Origin: Gemmobacter sp. 24YEA27
Lineage (GTDB): Bacteria; Pseudomonadota; Alphaproteobacteria; Rhodobacterales; Rhodobacteraceae
Length of the DNA: 64,000 bases
NCBI RefSeq assembly: GCF_030052995.1
Contig: NZ_JASJPW010000001.1
Span: 616,501-680,500, forward strand
Direction: 5' to 3'
Shown here: positions 1 to 9,757 of the stretch, piece by piece
How the letters are laid out: each line of letters starts with the position of its first letter
Position numbering within the stretch: the stretch's first letter is position 1
Made by a program: the position numbers and the translations under genes
Notes under the pieces: generated by a model
Databases searched by the model: none
Told to the model about the DNA's origin: nothing
The model's input: the letters and a program-made list of their open reading frames with translations, nothing else

Positions 1-375
1 GGATGTGCCGATCCGCCTCGACCAGTTCCGCAAGCCGGTGCCGGTGCGCAACCCGCTGACCCTTTCCCGCCTGGTCGCCGATGTCAGCACTTTCCTCGAT
101 TCGGTCCGAAATGATCTGCAGGCCCAGGTCAATGCCAGGGCCTGCGAGGGAGGGTTGCTGTCCCTGCTTTCCTGCCCGCTGTTTACGGTGGTGAATGCGA
201 CGGTCTCCGCGCTGCTTTCGGTGCTCAGCGGCCTGATCAGCAGCATTTCCTCACTCCTCGCCTCGCTGGGGTGGATGCCATCGTGCAGGCTTTGCTGGAT
301 CTCCTGGGAATCAGCGTGGCCCAGGCAGATCTTATCCTCGACGACTACAGCTGCAGCACCTCTGTCCTGCAATAG
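1..375 (+). pseudogene. TadG-like membrane/pilus-assembly protein, C-terminal part, probable frameshift
   Basis: Open from the left edge in frame 2, so the start lies outside the window. The visible part has a hydrophobic stretch with VVNATVSALLSVLSGLISS. The frame then has to change at the GGGG run 268-271 to continue as GVDAIVQALLDLLGISVAQA and stop at 373-375. Adding one G to that run joins the two halves smoothly (SLGVDAIVQ). The ending resembles the C-terminus of TadG-related proteins of Rhodobacteraceae (a short 'LG-x-x-x-x-ADL' segment then a Cys close to the end); that match is from memory and is an inference. It may be an intact gene with a sequencing error. The function would be in the cell envelope, with Tad/Flp pilus assembly the best guess. 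Confidence 0.45.
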
Positions 376-537
376 GCGGGGGGCCGGCCAGCACCAGGCC
401 GCAGGCCGACCCGCCCCGACTCTCCGCCTCGATGCCCCCCAAACACCGCCGGCCGGCCGCCTCGCGTTGATTTCCTGCAAAGAGCCGGGAATGCCCCTTG
501 CAAAACCCCTGCTCTGGCGCTATCCCGCCTCAATGGT

Positions 538-614
538 CGGAGCGTAGCGCAGCCTGGTAGCGCACCTGCTTCGGGAGCAGGGGGTCGGAGGTTCGAATCC
601 TCTCGCTCCGACCA
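538..614 (+). tRNA. tRNA-Pro (anticodon CGG)
   Basis: 77 nt with encoded CCA. Acceptor arms CGGAGCG (538-544) and CGCTCCG (604-610) pair perfectly. The anticodon arm is CTGC-TTCGGGA-GCAG, giving anticodon CGG. The T-loop is GGTTCGAATCC. The C1 start with G/C-rich acceptor is usual for proline tRNAs. It is followed directly by decayed, gene-poor DNA, which is a common setting for an integration site, but no second copy of the 3' end was found in the window. Confidence 0.97.
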
Positions 615-679
615 ATTTCCCGAATAATTGCAAACACTTAGTGCCATGTCGTCTAATACGACTCGCTCGTGCAAAAGCC

Positions 680-1160
680 ATCATAGCGGCATACTGGCCG
701 GTCGGGCTTCACGCGATTCTAGCCGGTGCCGCGCTTCCCGAAACTCGTCGCGATCATAGGCCTTCGGTTCGAGCCACCAGCGCCTGCCGTTTTTGTCCTG
801 AGTGGCGAGACTGCGCATGTCATCCTGCCGCAGGACATAGCAGACAGGGTTTCCTTTTCCAGATTCCCGCCGGAATGCTTGGTCCACCAGCTTTCCGGGA
901 TGGCCTTGTCCCTGATGGCAGACCACTGCATGTCGGGGACAGCAGCCATGTGCCGGTGGCGGATACGGCGCGAACTCTACCTCCGATCCCGATCACAAAG
1001 GGTTGTTCCTGCTGGCTCTTGGGGCCGCGCGACCGCCCAATGACCGTGGTGGGGGTCAGGGCGCTCTCCATCTCGTCCCACGAAGGCCGGGTCGCATAAG
1101 TCGGCTTCCTCGGCGATCTTCCGGCGCATCTGTTCGCCGGTCAGCCAGTGGTCTCCGGAT
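680..1160 (-). pseudogene. Decayed coding remnant, not recognised
   Basis: No intact gene fits here, but the minus strand shows protein-like pieces scattered over different frames: LTGEQMRRKIAEEADL near 1100-1150, WTKHSGGNLEKETLS near 850-900, and RRWWLEPKAYDRDEFREA near 740-800. The amino-acid composition of each piece is that of a real soluble protein while the intervening sequence is not. I read this as one gene broken by several indels. I do not recognise the family. Apart from this remnant and the next one, nothing is seen between the tRNA and 1530. Confidence 0.3.
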
Positions 1161-1303
1161 TTGGTGGGCGGGTTGCCCGGGGGCTTCGGTGGACGCGGCG
1201 GTTCGTCTTGGCGACCCTGACGACGTAGCTGTTACTCCTCGCGGCGGTTGGCGGCATGGATGAAGGACAGACGCGGACTGTTCGTCCACGCGCTGGCCCC
1301 CAT

Positions 1304-1399
1304 CAGGATTTCACGCCGAAAGACCCGATGATTGGCTAAAGGTCTCTCGGAGGTGATCAGCCCCTTTCGTTCATAGAAGTGGAGCGTGGAAATGGCGAA
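1304..1399 (-). pseudogene. SoxR/MerR-family regulator fragment
   Basis: A 32-residue stretch on the minus strand reads FAISTLHFYERKGLITSERP followed by a degenerate NHRVFRREIL. This is the helix-turn-helix and wing of SoxR-like MerR regulators (usual form: AVSTLHFYERKGLI then NQRRYRRDVLRR). Upstream and downstream the frame lacks the rest of the MerR fold: there is no dimerisation helix and no Cys cluster. Only a small internal piece of the gene survives, consistent with a decayed insertion next to the tRNA. Confidence 0.55.
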
Positions 1400-1529
1400 G
1401 TCGATCATCGTAAGCCTGAGGTCACGCACTCTGACCAGCGCTTGCAATCAGACCGTCTCTCTCCCGTCCTGATCGTCGAAGAGACGAGCTTCGCGTGGCC
1501 TTTGCTACCCGAAGCCCCGGATCGCCCGC

Positions 1530-2939
1530 CTAGCCGCCGCTGGTCGCACGCAGGCCGCGGCGGGTTTCGTCGGTCGACAGCTCACTGTTGAGTTTCTGGA
1601 ATTGCCGCCGCGCCTCGGCGCGGTCCCCGAGGCTCAGCCAGGCATAGGCCCGCAGGATGGCAAGGTCGCGGCGCAGACCGCCGCCCAGCTGTTCAAGCGC
1701 GTCAAAATAGGCGATCGCCTGTTTGTAACGCTTGTTTTTATAGGCACTCACGCCCCGCTGATCGAGGATCTGGCGCTCGATATCAAGCCGTTGTTTTCGG
1801 GTGAAATCGGTCGATGCCGCGATGCGTGAGGCTTCCTCGGGCATTTGCATTTTCAGATGGGCCAGTGCCAGACCATAGGCAGCATCCCGGCGCTGATCCG
1901 CTTGCAGCCCGGCCTTCAGCGCCGCTTTAAAGCTCTGCACCGCCTCCATCGGCTGGTCGAGATTATAGGCGCACCAGCCGCGCTGATAGATCACCGAGGC
2001 CACGCGCGAGCCGGAGGAGAGCGCAAGACAGCGCGGCCAGTCTCCTGCCGCAGCAGCAGCCTGAAAGCCGCTGCCGCCGGCCCCGCCCTGAGCGGCCGGC
2101 GCTTTGGCCGCCGGTCGCGCGGGTACCGTTTCGCCAGAAGATGCCGGGGCCGGTGTTGCTTTCGGCGTCTTCCCGGTTTTCGGCGGCTCCGCAGGCGCGG
2201 TCACCACAGCCGCAGGCGCGGTCACATCATGGCCACGCCCGGCAAGCAAACGGCTGCGCAGCGCCTGCAATTCCGGATCCATGGCGGGCAGGCGCTGGCC
2301 CACCTGCGACAGGAGAGCGAGGATCTCTGCCTCGCTTGCAACCGCATTGGCCTTTTCCAGCGTTGCGATCAGATCCGCCGCCACGACACAGGTTCCTGCC
2401 ACCGCACGATAGGTGCCAAGCGCATCCGCCGCCCACCCTGCCGCCGCCTGGGCCTCGGCGATACGCCAGGCGTTGTTGATCCGGTCACAGCGCAACAACC
2501 CCGGCACCGACGAGGCCACCGAGACCGCCTGACTGAGATTTCCCGCCGCCAGCGCCGCGTCAAACCGCATCTGGCCATCCGCAATCGCGAGCAGATCGGT
2601 CATCGCGGAAGGTGGCTCCCAGGACGGAAATTCCGCGCGTGTCGCGGCAATCAGCGCGCGGGCCTGGTCGATCTGCCCCGCCGCGATCAGGCGAAAAATG
2701 TCATCAATCTCGGTCGATGGGCCGGTCACCGTCAGCCTGCTCATATCCGCAGGCGGTTTCCAGGCCGGGTATTTCAACTGCAACCGGCGCAGTTCGGCCT
2801 CAACCGAAGCCTGATCCTTTTGCTGCACATAAAAGCTGAGCGCCAACAGTTCATCCGGGGCGGGCGCAGAAACCTCCTGGGCCGCAGCCGGGCCGGCTGC
2901 CGTCAGAAAAAGGGCGCAAAGCAGAAGGGAACGCATCAT
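1530..2939 (-). CDS. TPR-containing exported protein of the cellulose operon
   Basis: A 469-aa protein with a signal peptide (MMRSLLLCALFLTAAGPAAA, cut before QE). Two copies of an N-terminal repeat can be seen (LKYPAWKPPADM about 50 residues in, then RAEFPSWEPPSAM), followed by helical TPR-like segments, a Pro/Ala-rich linker and a C-terminal TPR block (QRGWCAYNLDQPMEAVQSFK; NKRYKQAIAYFDALEQLG). The start is set by the ATGA overlap with the bcsZ stop (2936-2939). As the last gene of bcsN-A-B-Z it probably takes the place of the periplasmic TPR part of BcsC, helping cellulose to cross the envelope. It has no obvious BcsC beta-barrel domain. The role is inferred from position and repeats. Confidence 0.75.
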   Translation of the reverse strand: MMRSLLLCALFLTAAGPAAAQEVSAPAPDELLALSFYVQQKDQASVEAELRRLQLKYPAWKPPADMSRLTVTGPSTEIDDIFRLIAAGQIDQARALIAATRAEFPSWEPPSAMTDLLAIADGQMRFDAALAAGNLSQAVSVASSVPGLLRCDRINNAWRIAEAQAAAGWAADALGTYRAVAGTCVVAADLIATLEKANAVASEAEILALLSQVGQRLPAMDPELQALRSRLLAGRGHDVTAPAAVVTAPAEPPKTGKTPKATPAPASSGETVPARPAAKAPAAQGGAGGSGFQAAAAAGDWPRCLALSSGSRVASVIYQRGWCAYNLDQPMEAVQSFKAALKAGLQADQRRDAAYGLALAHLKMQMPEEASRIAASTDFTRKQRLDIERQILDQRGVSAYKNKRYKQAIAYFDALEQLGGGLRRDLAILRAYAWLSLGDRAEARRQFQKLNSELSTDETRRGLRATSGG

Positions 2940-4021
2940 ATCGGCACACATCTTTGAAAGCTGGAGGCCTGGACGACCAGCGCCATCAGATGCAGCGTGG
3001 CCGGATAATAGGGCTGATCGTCGGTAAAGCCGGGCATCACCGAGCCGACCGCATTGCTGGTCACGCAATCGGCCAGCGCACCAAGTGCTGCATAGCCGGG
3101 ATGGGCGCTGCGTTCAAAAACGCCAGTGCCGGCGGTATCGAAAACCGTGGCAACGCCGCCAGCATCCCCCGCCGCCGCCATCCGCGACGCATAGGCGCGC
3201 ACCGCCGGGCTTTGCGGCTGATCCGACCAGAGCGCGAAAAGCGGAACCCGCACCGCCTCGTAGCCCGAAACCCCGGAAAAGGGTTGCGGCGCCGGGGCCA
3301 CGCCCTGAGCCGTTACCATGACCCAGTCCGGCACCGGGCCGCGCGCGGCCAGCGCCGCGATCAGCGTGTCGCCATCCGCGGCCAGCCGGGCAAGGTCGGG
3401 CAGCGAGGCGAGTGCTGCAAGGTCGCGCAATGCCCGTGCCATGTAATAGGAGGGGTTGACGACAATCCCTTCATCGCGCCGGAAACCACTTGTTCCGGGC
3501 AGAAGGATCAGCCTGCCGGACCCGTCCGGACAGGGGGCGCTGCAGCGCCGCGCCAGATCGCCAGCAATGGCCACCGCGCGCGCAAGACGGGCCTTACTGT
3601 CGCTCAGCGGTGCCGCAAGGCTCAGTCCCCAGGCGTAGAAAAGATCGCCGTCACTTGCATTGTTGCGATCCGTGACATGCGGGGTGGCATCGGGCCGCCA
3701 GCGCCAGGCCAGCAGCGCATCCTCGCGGATGGCGAGATTGGTTTCGGTCCAGCGGATGATCTGCGTCACCGCCGCATCATCGCCGAACAGCGCGGCAAGG
3801 GTCAGCCCATAGCCCTGGCCTTCGGAATGGCTGGCATCGCCCTGAAAACCGTCGACCACCCGACCGTCCGGCGCAAGGCAGAGGGCTTTCCAGGCCCGCC
3901 AGCTTTCCTGTAACGGATGATCCGGTGCAAAGGGGCTGACGCTGGCCATGGCGGTATGCGGTAAAAGCGGCATCACAAGCGCTGCCCCCAATCCTGCGCC
4001 AAGAAAGGACCTGCGGTTCAT
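2936..4021 (-). CDS. bcsZ: Glycoside hydrolase family 8 endoglucanase (BcsZ)
   Basis: A 361-aa exported beta-1,4-glucanase of the cellulose synthase complex, which trims or releases mis-packed glucan in the periplasm. A Tat-like signal begins MNRRSFLGAGLGAALVMP. The GH8 acid is E67 in SEGQGYGL, and the conserved acidic cluster NASDGD (D124, D126) carries the other key carboxylates. The length is usual for BcsZ. It overlaps bcsB upstream by ATGA and the TPR gene downstream by ATGA, so translation is coupled. Confidence 0.93.
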   Translation of the reverse strand: MNRRSFLGAGLGAALVMPLLPHTAMASVSPFAPDHPLQESWRAWKALCLAPDGRVVDGFQGDASHSEGQGYGLTLAALFGDDAAVTQIIRWTETNLAIREDALLAWRWRPDATPHVTDRNNASDGDLFYAWGLSLAAPLSDSKARLARAVAIAGDLARRCSAPCPDGSGRLILLPGTSGFRRDEGIVVNPSYYMARALRDLAALASLPDLARLAADGDTLIAALAARGPVPDWVMVTAQGVAPAPQPFSGVSGYEAVRVPLFALWSDQPQSPAVRAYASRMAAAGDAGGVATVFDTAGTGVFERSAHPGYAALGALADCVTSNAVGSVMPGFTDDQPYYPATLHLMALVVQASSFQRCVPI

Positions 4022-6472
4022 CGCTCTTCCCGCCCCCGTCGGCTCAACAACACATAAAGCAAGGCCGGAATCGCCGAGAGGAGCGTCAGCCCCAGCATCG
4101 CAAGTGTAAACAAAAGCGGCGACCAGGAGGCGTAATTGCCCAGAGCCGTCCGCATCCCGCCTGCATCAGGCACGGTCAGCATGCGCGGCGGGCGGATCGG
4201 GGTCCAGACCTGCCAGCTGCCATCCGCCTGGAGCAATGCGGCCTCTCCCTGGGCCATCGACGCCACACGCAGACGGTTCAGCGCCTCACCGATCGCCTCT
4301 GGGGCCACGCCCGGCCCCAGCATCAGCCAGAGCTCGCCGCGTTCGGTGAAGTCGGGGCGCAGCAGCAGGGCCTGGCCCCGGCGCCCCTCCAGCCAGTCCG
4401 GCAGGCTCTGCGAGGTGCCGACGAAAGAGCTTTCACGCAACAGCCTGTATTCGTGCGCAAGCAGGGCAGAGGGCGAAAAACTCTGCCAGAGGTCGCGGAC
4501 AAAGCCCCCGACTGCGGCAGGATCCTCCGGCTGCCCCGGCGCCTCGGGATCCGCGTCTTCGACCAGGGTGAATGCAGGGGTGCTGGTCGCGCGACCATTG
4601 GCTGCGGGCGTGCCGCCAGGGGCCGGTTCTGCGGCAACCTGCGGCGGGTCGTTCAGCGGAAAGAGCACACGCTGCACGGTGTTCAGGCTGAGATCGGTTT
4701 TCTCGAATGGCACCAGGCCGAAATCGCTCAGCCCGACGACCTGCAGCCTGACCGTGCCCGACATCTCGGTCACAGGGGCCAGTTTGGCTGCGATCCGCAT
4801 CGCATCCTGCGCGAGCTTTTTATACTCGATGGCGCCTTCGGGCGCGATCACACCCGACGGGTCCAGCCGCAACAATACGGCGGCAAGCCCCGGCAGCACC
4901 ATAGAAGGAGACGGCGGGATGGTCAGACTGCTGTCGTTTAACACCGCCAGCAGATCCGCGCGGCGGACCGGGCAGGCCCCGTCCGGGGGATTGCCGGGCA
5001 CCATCATTTCAAAGGACAGCGTGTTGCGGCCCGGATGCAGAAGATTGGCGTTGAAGCTTACCGGCAGCACCGGCAGTACTTCGCCGCCATTCTGGTCAAG
5101 CGGCAAGAGCCGGATGGTCTCGTCATTGACCTTCACAAGCAGAATCGCGCCATGCGGCAGATTGCGGGCAAAGCCGTAATGCAGGTCGAGGCGGGCCTTT
5201 TGATTGGCCATCAGCAACCAGTCTGCGGGCAGCGAAAAGGGAAGATCGCGGCGGAAATAATGGGTATTTCCAACCACATCTGCGATTCCCAGATCGGAAA
5301 GCAGGGTCTTTTCCCCAGGCCGGATCGCGGGCGCGCTTTCGGGCAGTGCCGGCGGGAAGGCGGCCAGAAAGGGGTCAGGTCAGGCAGGGTGCCGTCCTGA
5401 TACTCCACCTGAAGCACCAGCCCGCGCGCGGCGCCGCGCCGCACCAGCGCATTCGGCCGATCCGAGGGGATCAGCGCGACTGAGGCGATTTCCCGTGGCT
5501 CCAGGCTGTAGAAAGAGGACTGAGCAACGCCTCCCCCCGGCCCGAGCGCCCGTTCCAGCTGTTCAGACAGGCTTCGGATCAGCGCGGGGTCCGTCGCCTC
5601 ATCAGCCAGCAAGAGAAGGTTGCGTCCGCCGGCGGTCTCGCTTTGCGCCGCCAGCGCGAAGCCCGCTGCATCCGCAGGCAAGGCGCTGTCATCAATCAAG
5701 ACACCGCTATTGGTCAGGTCGATCTCGGTCCAGACGCCGAATGTGGCCTCCGGGCCGCAGAAAATCCGGTGCGGCTGCTGCAAAGACAGTCTGATGCGGT
5801 TGCTGCCAGGGATCAGCGCCGCAGTCTCGACCGTGACCCCGGTGAAATCCCCCAGCTGATCAAGCCTGATCCCAACCGGATCCGCATCATTCACCACGAT
5901 CTGCATCATGGCCTGATCAGGCAGGACATTGACGCTGGAATGCAGGGTAAGCTGCAGTGTTTCGGGCAGAACAGTCCCCGCAGGCAGGTCGAGGCGCAGA
6001 TCCACCCCGGCGGTTTCACCGGTCAGCCGGATGGTGCCGGGCGCCACGAGGCTCGCCCCCACCTGCACCCCATCGGGCAGGAGGGTCGCAGGCCGGGGCC
6101 GGATGAGCCAGCCCGTGCTGGCAGTGGCGCTGCCCGCGCTGCGGTCACGGTCAACCGGTATCTGCGCGATCGCGGCCTCTTCGCCGGGCGCGTCCTCCGG
6201 AACCTCCGCCTCTGCTTCGGTTTGCACCGGCGCTGGCAGGCGGATGATCCCGTCTTCCGGCGCTTCCGTCTGATTTACGGGCGCGGTTTCGGCGGGAGTT
6301 TCGGCCCGGGTTTCGGCCCGGGTTTCGGCGGGGCTTTCCGAAAGGGGGAAGGCAATTCGATCTGCGGGGTTTCGGCCATGACCGGACCACCCGCCCCAAA
6401 GACGGCAAGCACCAGCGAGGCCAAGATCAGCCTGCCCCCACCGAAGATTTCTGTGATCAGCGGTGCGGTCAT
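4018..6472 (-). CDS. bcsB: Cellulose synthase regulatory subunit BcsB, two probable frameshifts
   Basis: The periplasmic, membrane-anchored partner of BcsA that guides the nascent glucan. The start ATG at 6472 overlaps the bcsA stop (ATGA) and is followed by a signal peptide (LILASLVLAVFGAGG). The reading frame breaks twice: at the G5 run 6344-6348, just before a Glu/Pro-rich segment, and at the G4 run 5371-5374. One added base at each site restores a single 818-aa frame (2455 nt plus 2). Downstream it has two carbohydrate-binding/flavodoxin-like repeats and a C-terminal membrane helix (LLFTLAMLGLTLLSAIPALL) before SRRGREER. Either a true pseudogene or, more likely, an intact gene with homopolymer errors. 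Confidence 0.88.
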
Positions 6473-8802
6473 TGCGCTTTCTCCACACCGATAAAGGCCT
6501 CGGGAGCGAGCTTTGTCTGATCCAGCCGGTATTCCTCGGCATCGAAATCGGCGCCGAAGGTCACAAGATGCGCGGGTTTCGGGCTTTGCTTTGCAAAGAG
6601 GGCGGCGCGGCGACGGCGGCCTGGTTCGCGCAGGAAATCGCCCAGGGTTTTTGGCAAAGAGCTGAGCGAGAGCCAGAACACATAGCCCAGCCCCATCAGC
6701 AGGCCTTTGCCCCGGCGGCTGTTCTGACGGATCGCCAGCCAGTTTTCCGACGAGCCGAACAAAAGCTGCGCCACCGCCTCGCGCACGATCATCGGCTGAT
6801 CGGGCAGGAACTGCACCCCGACGGCAATGCCATGTCCGGCCTCGTTGAACACAGCGCGGACCACGGCCCGGACCTCGCGTTCCAGATGCGGCGCATGGGG
6901 GAAGCGCGGGCGGAACACGACCTCGTCACCCTTGACCACCATACGGCTGCCGGCGCCCTGCGGCAGGCCGGTCAGCCGCATCTTCAACCCGCTGGTCGAA
7001 ACGTCAAACACCTCGGCCGGCAGCGCTTTCTCGCCCGAGCCTTCCCAGCGAACCGTGCCTTCTTCGCGGATCTCGACACGCGGCGAGCTGCGGCGCTGCT
7101 GTTTCTCGGACACGGCGCGCAGCGAGAGGCCAACCAGCAGGAAGTTGATCACCGCCCAGACGCCGACCACGGAAAGCACCGAATGATCCCCCGGAAAAGC
7201 GATCCAGCGAATGACAAGCGCGACAAGCCCCGCAAGCATCAGGAAGAACAATCCCACAAGCGGCCCTGCGATGGGCGAGATGTAATCCTCGACGAGGGTC
7301 TCATCCTTTGCGGTCACGTTGAATTTCGCGCCGCGCGGCCTGAGGATGGTACTGATGATCGCCTTGGCGAGATAGGGGGCCTGGGCGACCTCATAGACCT
7401 CGGAAATCAGCGGCCATCGGTAGCGCGAGAAGATGGCATTCTGCACCAGAAGGCTCACCGCCATATAGCTCAGCGTATAGGCCATGGCCTCGCGGAAGGT
7501 GGTGACGAAGATTTCGACGCCGAAAAACAGATAGGCGAGCGGCGCCAGAAGATAGGTCATCCTGACCAGCGGGAACAGCCAGAAGGCCATCGAATTCAGG
7601 TAGCACAGCCGCTGGAACGGCCGCAGCCCCGGGCGGAAGATCGGGTTTTTCAGCATGAACATCTGCATCATGCCCGAAGCCCAGCGACCACGTTGCTGGA
7701 TGAAAGACGCAAAAGTCTCGGGCTGCAGCCCGGCGATCATCGCGCGGTCCAGATACAGGCTGCGCCAGCCCTTGGAATGAATCTCAAGTGCGGTTTCGGC
7801 ATCCTCGGTGATGGTCTCACCGGCAAAGCCGCCCACCGAATCCAGCGCCTTGCGGCGCAGAACGGCGGCCGAGCCGCAAAAGAACGCCCCGCCCCAGCGA
7901 TCAAGCCCGGGATGGATGCGGCCATAAAACATCTCATTTTCGGGCGGGCATTTCAGATCAAGATTGCGCTCGATCGGGTCTTTATTGATGAAAAAATGCG
8001 GGGTCTGAACGAGGAAAAGCTTTGGATCCTCGACGAAATAGCCGACTGTGCGGGCGAGAAAATCGCGAGATGGCACGTGGTCGGCGTCAAACACCACCAC
8101 CAGATCGCCATTCAGCTTTGCCAGCGCCGCGCTCATATTGCCGGCTTTCGCATGTTCGTTCTTCGCGCGGGTCGAATAGACCACGCCGAGTTCGGCGCAG
8201 AGCGCCTGCAATTCGGCGCGCCGCGCCTTTGACCTTGCGGCAAGCTCCGGGTCGGGCGAATTGCAGCGCTGATCGGTGCCGCCGTCATCGCACAGCACCA
8301 CCGTGCGCAGCCGCGCCGGGTAGATCATGTTGCGCGCCGCCGACAGGGTCACCGCCAGCATCTCGGTCGGCTCATTGTAAGACGGCACGAGGATATCGAC
8401 GCTGGGCAGGTTCTCGGGCTCGACGCGCGGTGGCAAAGCGCGCTCGACCGGATCGGCGGTGATAAAGGCGTTCAGGAAGAAGACGAGGATAGAATAGGTT
8501 TCGACCACCAGCAGCGCGATGGCCAGCACGAAAGAGACCGTCAGCCCCGGATCGGGCAGCGTCGAGGTCAGCCGCCAGATCCAGTAACGCAGCACCAGGA
8601 CGCTGGCGACGCTCATCATCGCGACGCGGCAGATGATATTCCCGGCAAAGGGCTTGAGCAAAATCACCAGCAGCAACGCGGCAAGCCCCAGCATGGCCTG
8701 GGCCGCATTCGAGACTGGGATCGAGGCCAGCACCAGAACCGGCGTCATACCGATCAGCCAGAGGAGAAGCAGGACGCCATTGCGGATACGATCAGAGCTC
8801 AT
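6469..8802 (-). CDS. bcsA: Cellulose synthase catalytic subunit BcsA (c-di-GMP activated)
   Basis: A 777-aa inner-membrane GT2 processive glycosyltransferase that polymerises UDP-glucose and exports the chain. In order: N-terminal membrane helices, GT2 start VDILVPSYNEP (about 135), DDG (about 170), the DxD in VFDADHV (about 238), TED (about 333), QQRGRW (about 371; the acceptor-site QxxRW), further membrane helices, then a PilZ domain with RRSSPR (about 571) and DVSTSG (about 600), the two c-di-GMP binding motifs. A c-di-GMP input fits the diguanylate cyclase divergently encoded at 9984. The length is a little short of R. sphaeroides BcsA but no motif is missing. Confidence 0.97.
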   Translation of the reverse strand: MSSDRIRNGVLLLLWLIGMTPVLVLASIPVSNAAQAMLGLAALLLVILLKPFAGNIICRVAMMSVASVLVLRYWIWRLTSTLPDPGLTVSFVLAIALLVVETYSILVFFLNAFITADPVERALPPRVEPENLPSVDILVPSYNEPTEMLAVTLSAARNMIYPARLRTVVLCDDGGTDQRCNSPDPELAARSKARRAELQALCAELGVVYSTRAKNEHAKAGNMSAALAKLNGDLVVVFDADHVPSRDFLARTVGYFVEDPKLFLVQTPHFFINKDPIERNLDLKCPPENEMFYGRIHPGLDRWGGAFFCGSAAVLRRKALDSVGGFAGETITEDAETALEIHSKGWRSLYLDRAMIAGLQPETFASFIQQRGRWASGMMQMFMLKNPIFRPGLRPFQRLCYLNSMAFWLFPLVRMTYLLAPLAYLFFGVEIFVTTFREAMAYTLSYMAVSLLVQNAIFSRYRWPLISEVYEVAQAPYLAKAIISTILRPRGAKFNVTAKDETLVEDYISPIAGPLVGLFFLMLAGLVALVIRWIAFPGDHSVLSVVGVWAVINFLLVGLSLRAVSEKQQRRSSPRVEIREEGTVRWEGSGEKALPAEVFDVSTSGLKMRLTGLPQGAGSRMVVKGDEVVFRPRFPHAPHLEREVRAVVRAVFNEAGHGIAVGVQFLPDQPMIVREAVAQLLFGSSENWLAIRQNSRRGKGLLMGLGYVFWLSLSSLPKTLGDFLREPGRRRRAALFAKQSPKPAHLVTFGADFDAEEYRLDQTKLAPEAFIGVEKAQ

Positions 8803-8846
8803 ATGCGCCCTCGGCCTTGTGCTGGGGGGTCACCTTGCGCATCTTC

Positions 8847-9530
8847 TCATTTCCATTCCAGATCGGCGCCTGGCGCCGCAAGCGGGGAAAGCATCCTTGT
8901 GCTGCCGCCGCCGGTATTGCCCGCCACCGCGCCATAGCCAATGCTCGCATCCAGCACCGGCACCAGCGCCTCGGCGGCCGTCCCGGCGATGCAGTTGCGC
9001 AGCATCACATCCATCACCCGCGCGCCCTGCGGCAGGCCACGCTCGGCCTGGGTCAGCCGCCTGAGCGCGAGAACGCAGGTCACATTGGGCCCGACCGCCT
9101 CTTCGGTCCAGAAATAAAGGCCGAGACTGTCTTCGCCGGTCATCAGGGCACCCGGTTTCACCGAAGTGAACGGCGCAGGCGCGCCGCCGATCCGGGTCAC
9201 GAATTCTTCAAACCTGAAGCGCGCCGCCGCCAGATGGCCCAACCGCGTGCGCAGAATCAGAAGGTTATCGCCGCGCACCGCCACGTTGTTTGGCAGCCCG
9301 ATCCGCTGCTCAGACCCGCCGAGCAAGCCGCGCTGCATCACAAAGGTCATCCCCTGCGGGTTGGCCCATGCCTTCGCGGCCGGAACCGGATGAAACAGCT
9401 CACGGTCCTCGATCTGTTTTTGTGTCAGACCGAAGGTATCGATTTCATATCCGCAGCCCGTCAACAGGGCGCAGAGGAATGCTCCGGCGATCATTCTGCC
9501 GATGCGGGGATAGTCTGCTCTATTCGTCAT
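8847..9530 (-). CDS. bcsN: Cellulose biosynthesis lipoprotein BcsN
   Basis: A 227-aa predicted lipoprotein: MTNRADYPRIGRMIAGAF, then the lipobox LLTGC. BcsN-family proteins (PF17038) are small envelope proteins at the head of alphaproteobacterial bcs operons; their role in cellulose export is not settled. The start at 9530 was chosen because it places the signal peptide right; the frame stays open upstream but without a plausible signal. It is 44 nt upstream of bcsA on the same strand, and it is the first gene of the operon. Confidence 0.75.
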   Translation of the reverse strand: MTNRADYPRIGRMIAGAFLCALLTGCGYEIDTFGLTQKQIEDRELFHPVPAAKAWANPQGMTFVMQRGLLGGSEQRIGLPNNVAVRGDNLLILRTRLGHLAAARFRFEEFVTRIGGAPAPFTSVKPGALMTGEDSLGLYFWTEEAVGPNVTCVLALRRLTQAERGLPQGARVMDVMLRNCIAGTAAEALVPVLDASIGYGAVAGNTGGGSTRMLSPLAAPGADLEWK

Positions 9531-9757
9531 GCTTCCGGGCCGGATCAGGACATTATTATCGTTTTCGGGATCGCCCCCACGACCCACAACCCCAGGATGA
9601 TCTGATTCCAGCCGAAAAGGCAACGCACTGGTTAATTTTTGCCGGGAGGTGTGGCACATGGCCGACGGTCGGGACGGGAAGTCTTTACCGATGGCGTCAC
9701 AGGATTGAGCTATTCAATAAATTAATCAACAATAATGCGCAGCACAGGAGATTATCC
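9531..9757. promoter_or_regulatory. Divergent intergenic region between bcsN and the GGDEF pair
   Basis: A 227-bp gap between the divergent cellulose operon (minus) and the 78-aa/diguanylate cyclase pair (plus). Both promoters must lie here. The right part is AT-rich (about 9706-9740). I saw no clean sigma-54 site: TGGCAC at 9652-9657 lacks the matching GC element at the right spacing. Confidence 0.5.

Noticed and set aside
538..614. Attachment-site duplication of the tRNA 3' end
   Set aside because: No second copy was found within the window on reading.
6463..8232. A 589-aa open frame on the plus strand opposite bcsA
   Set aside because: Shadow of bcsA, which shows all GT2 and PilZ motifs on the minus strand.
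9652..9668. TGGCAC resembling a sigma-54 promoter -24 element
   Set aside because: No TTGC at the right distance.
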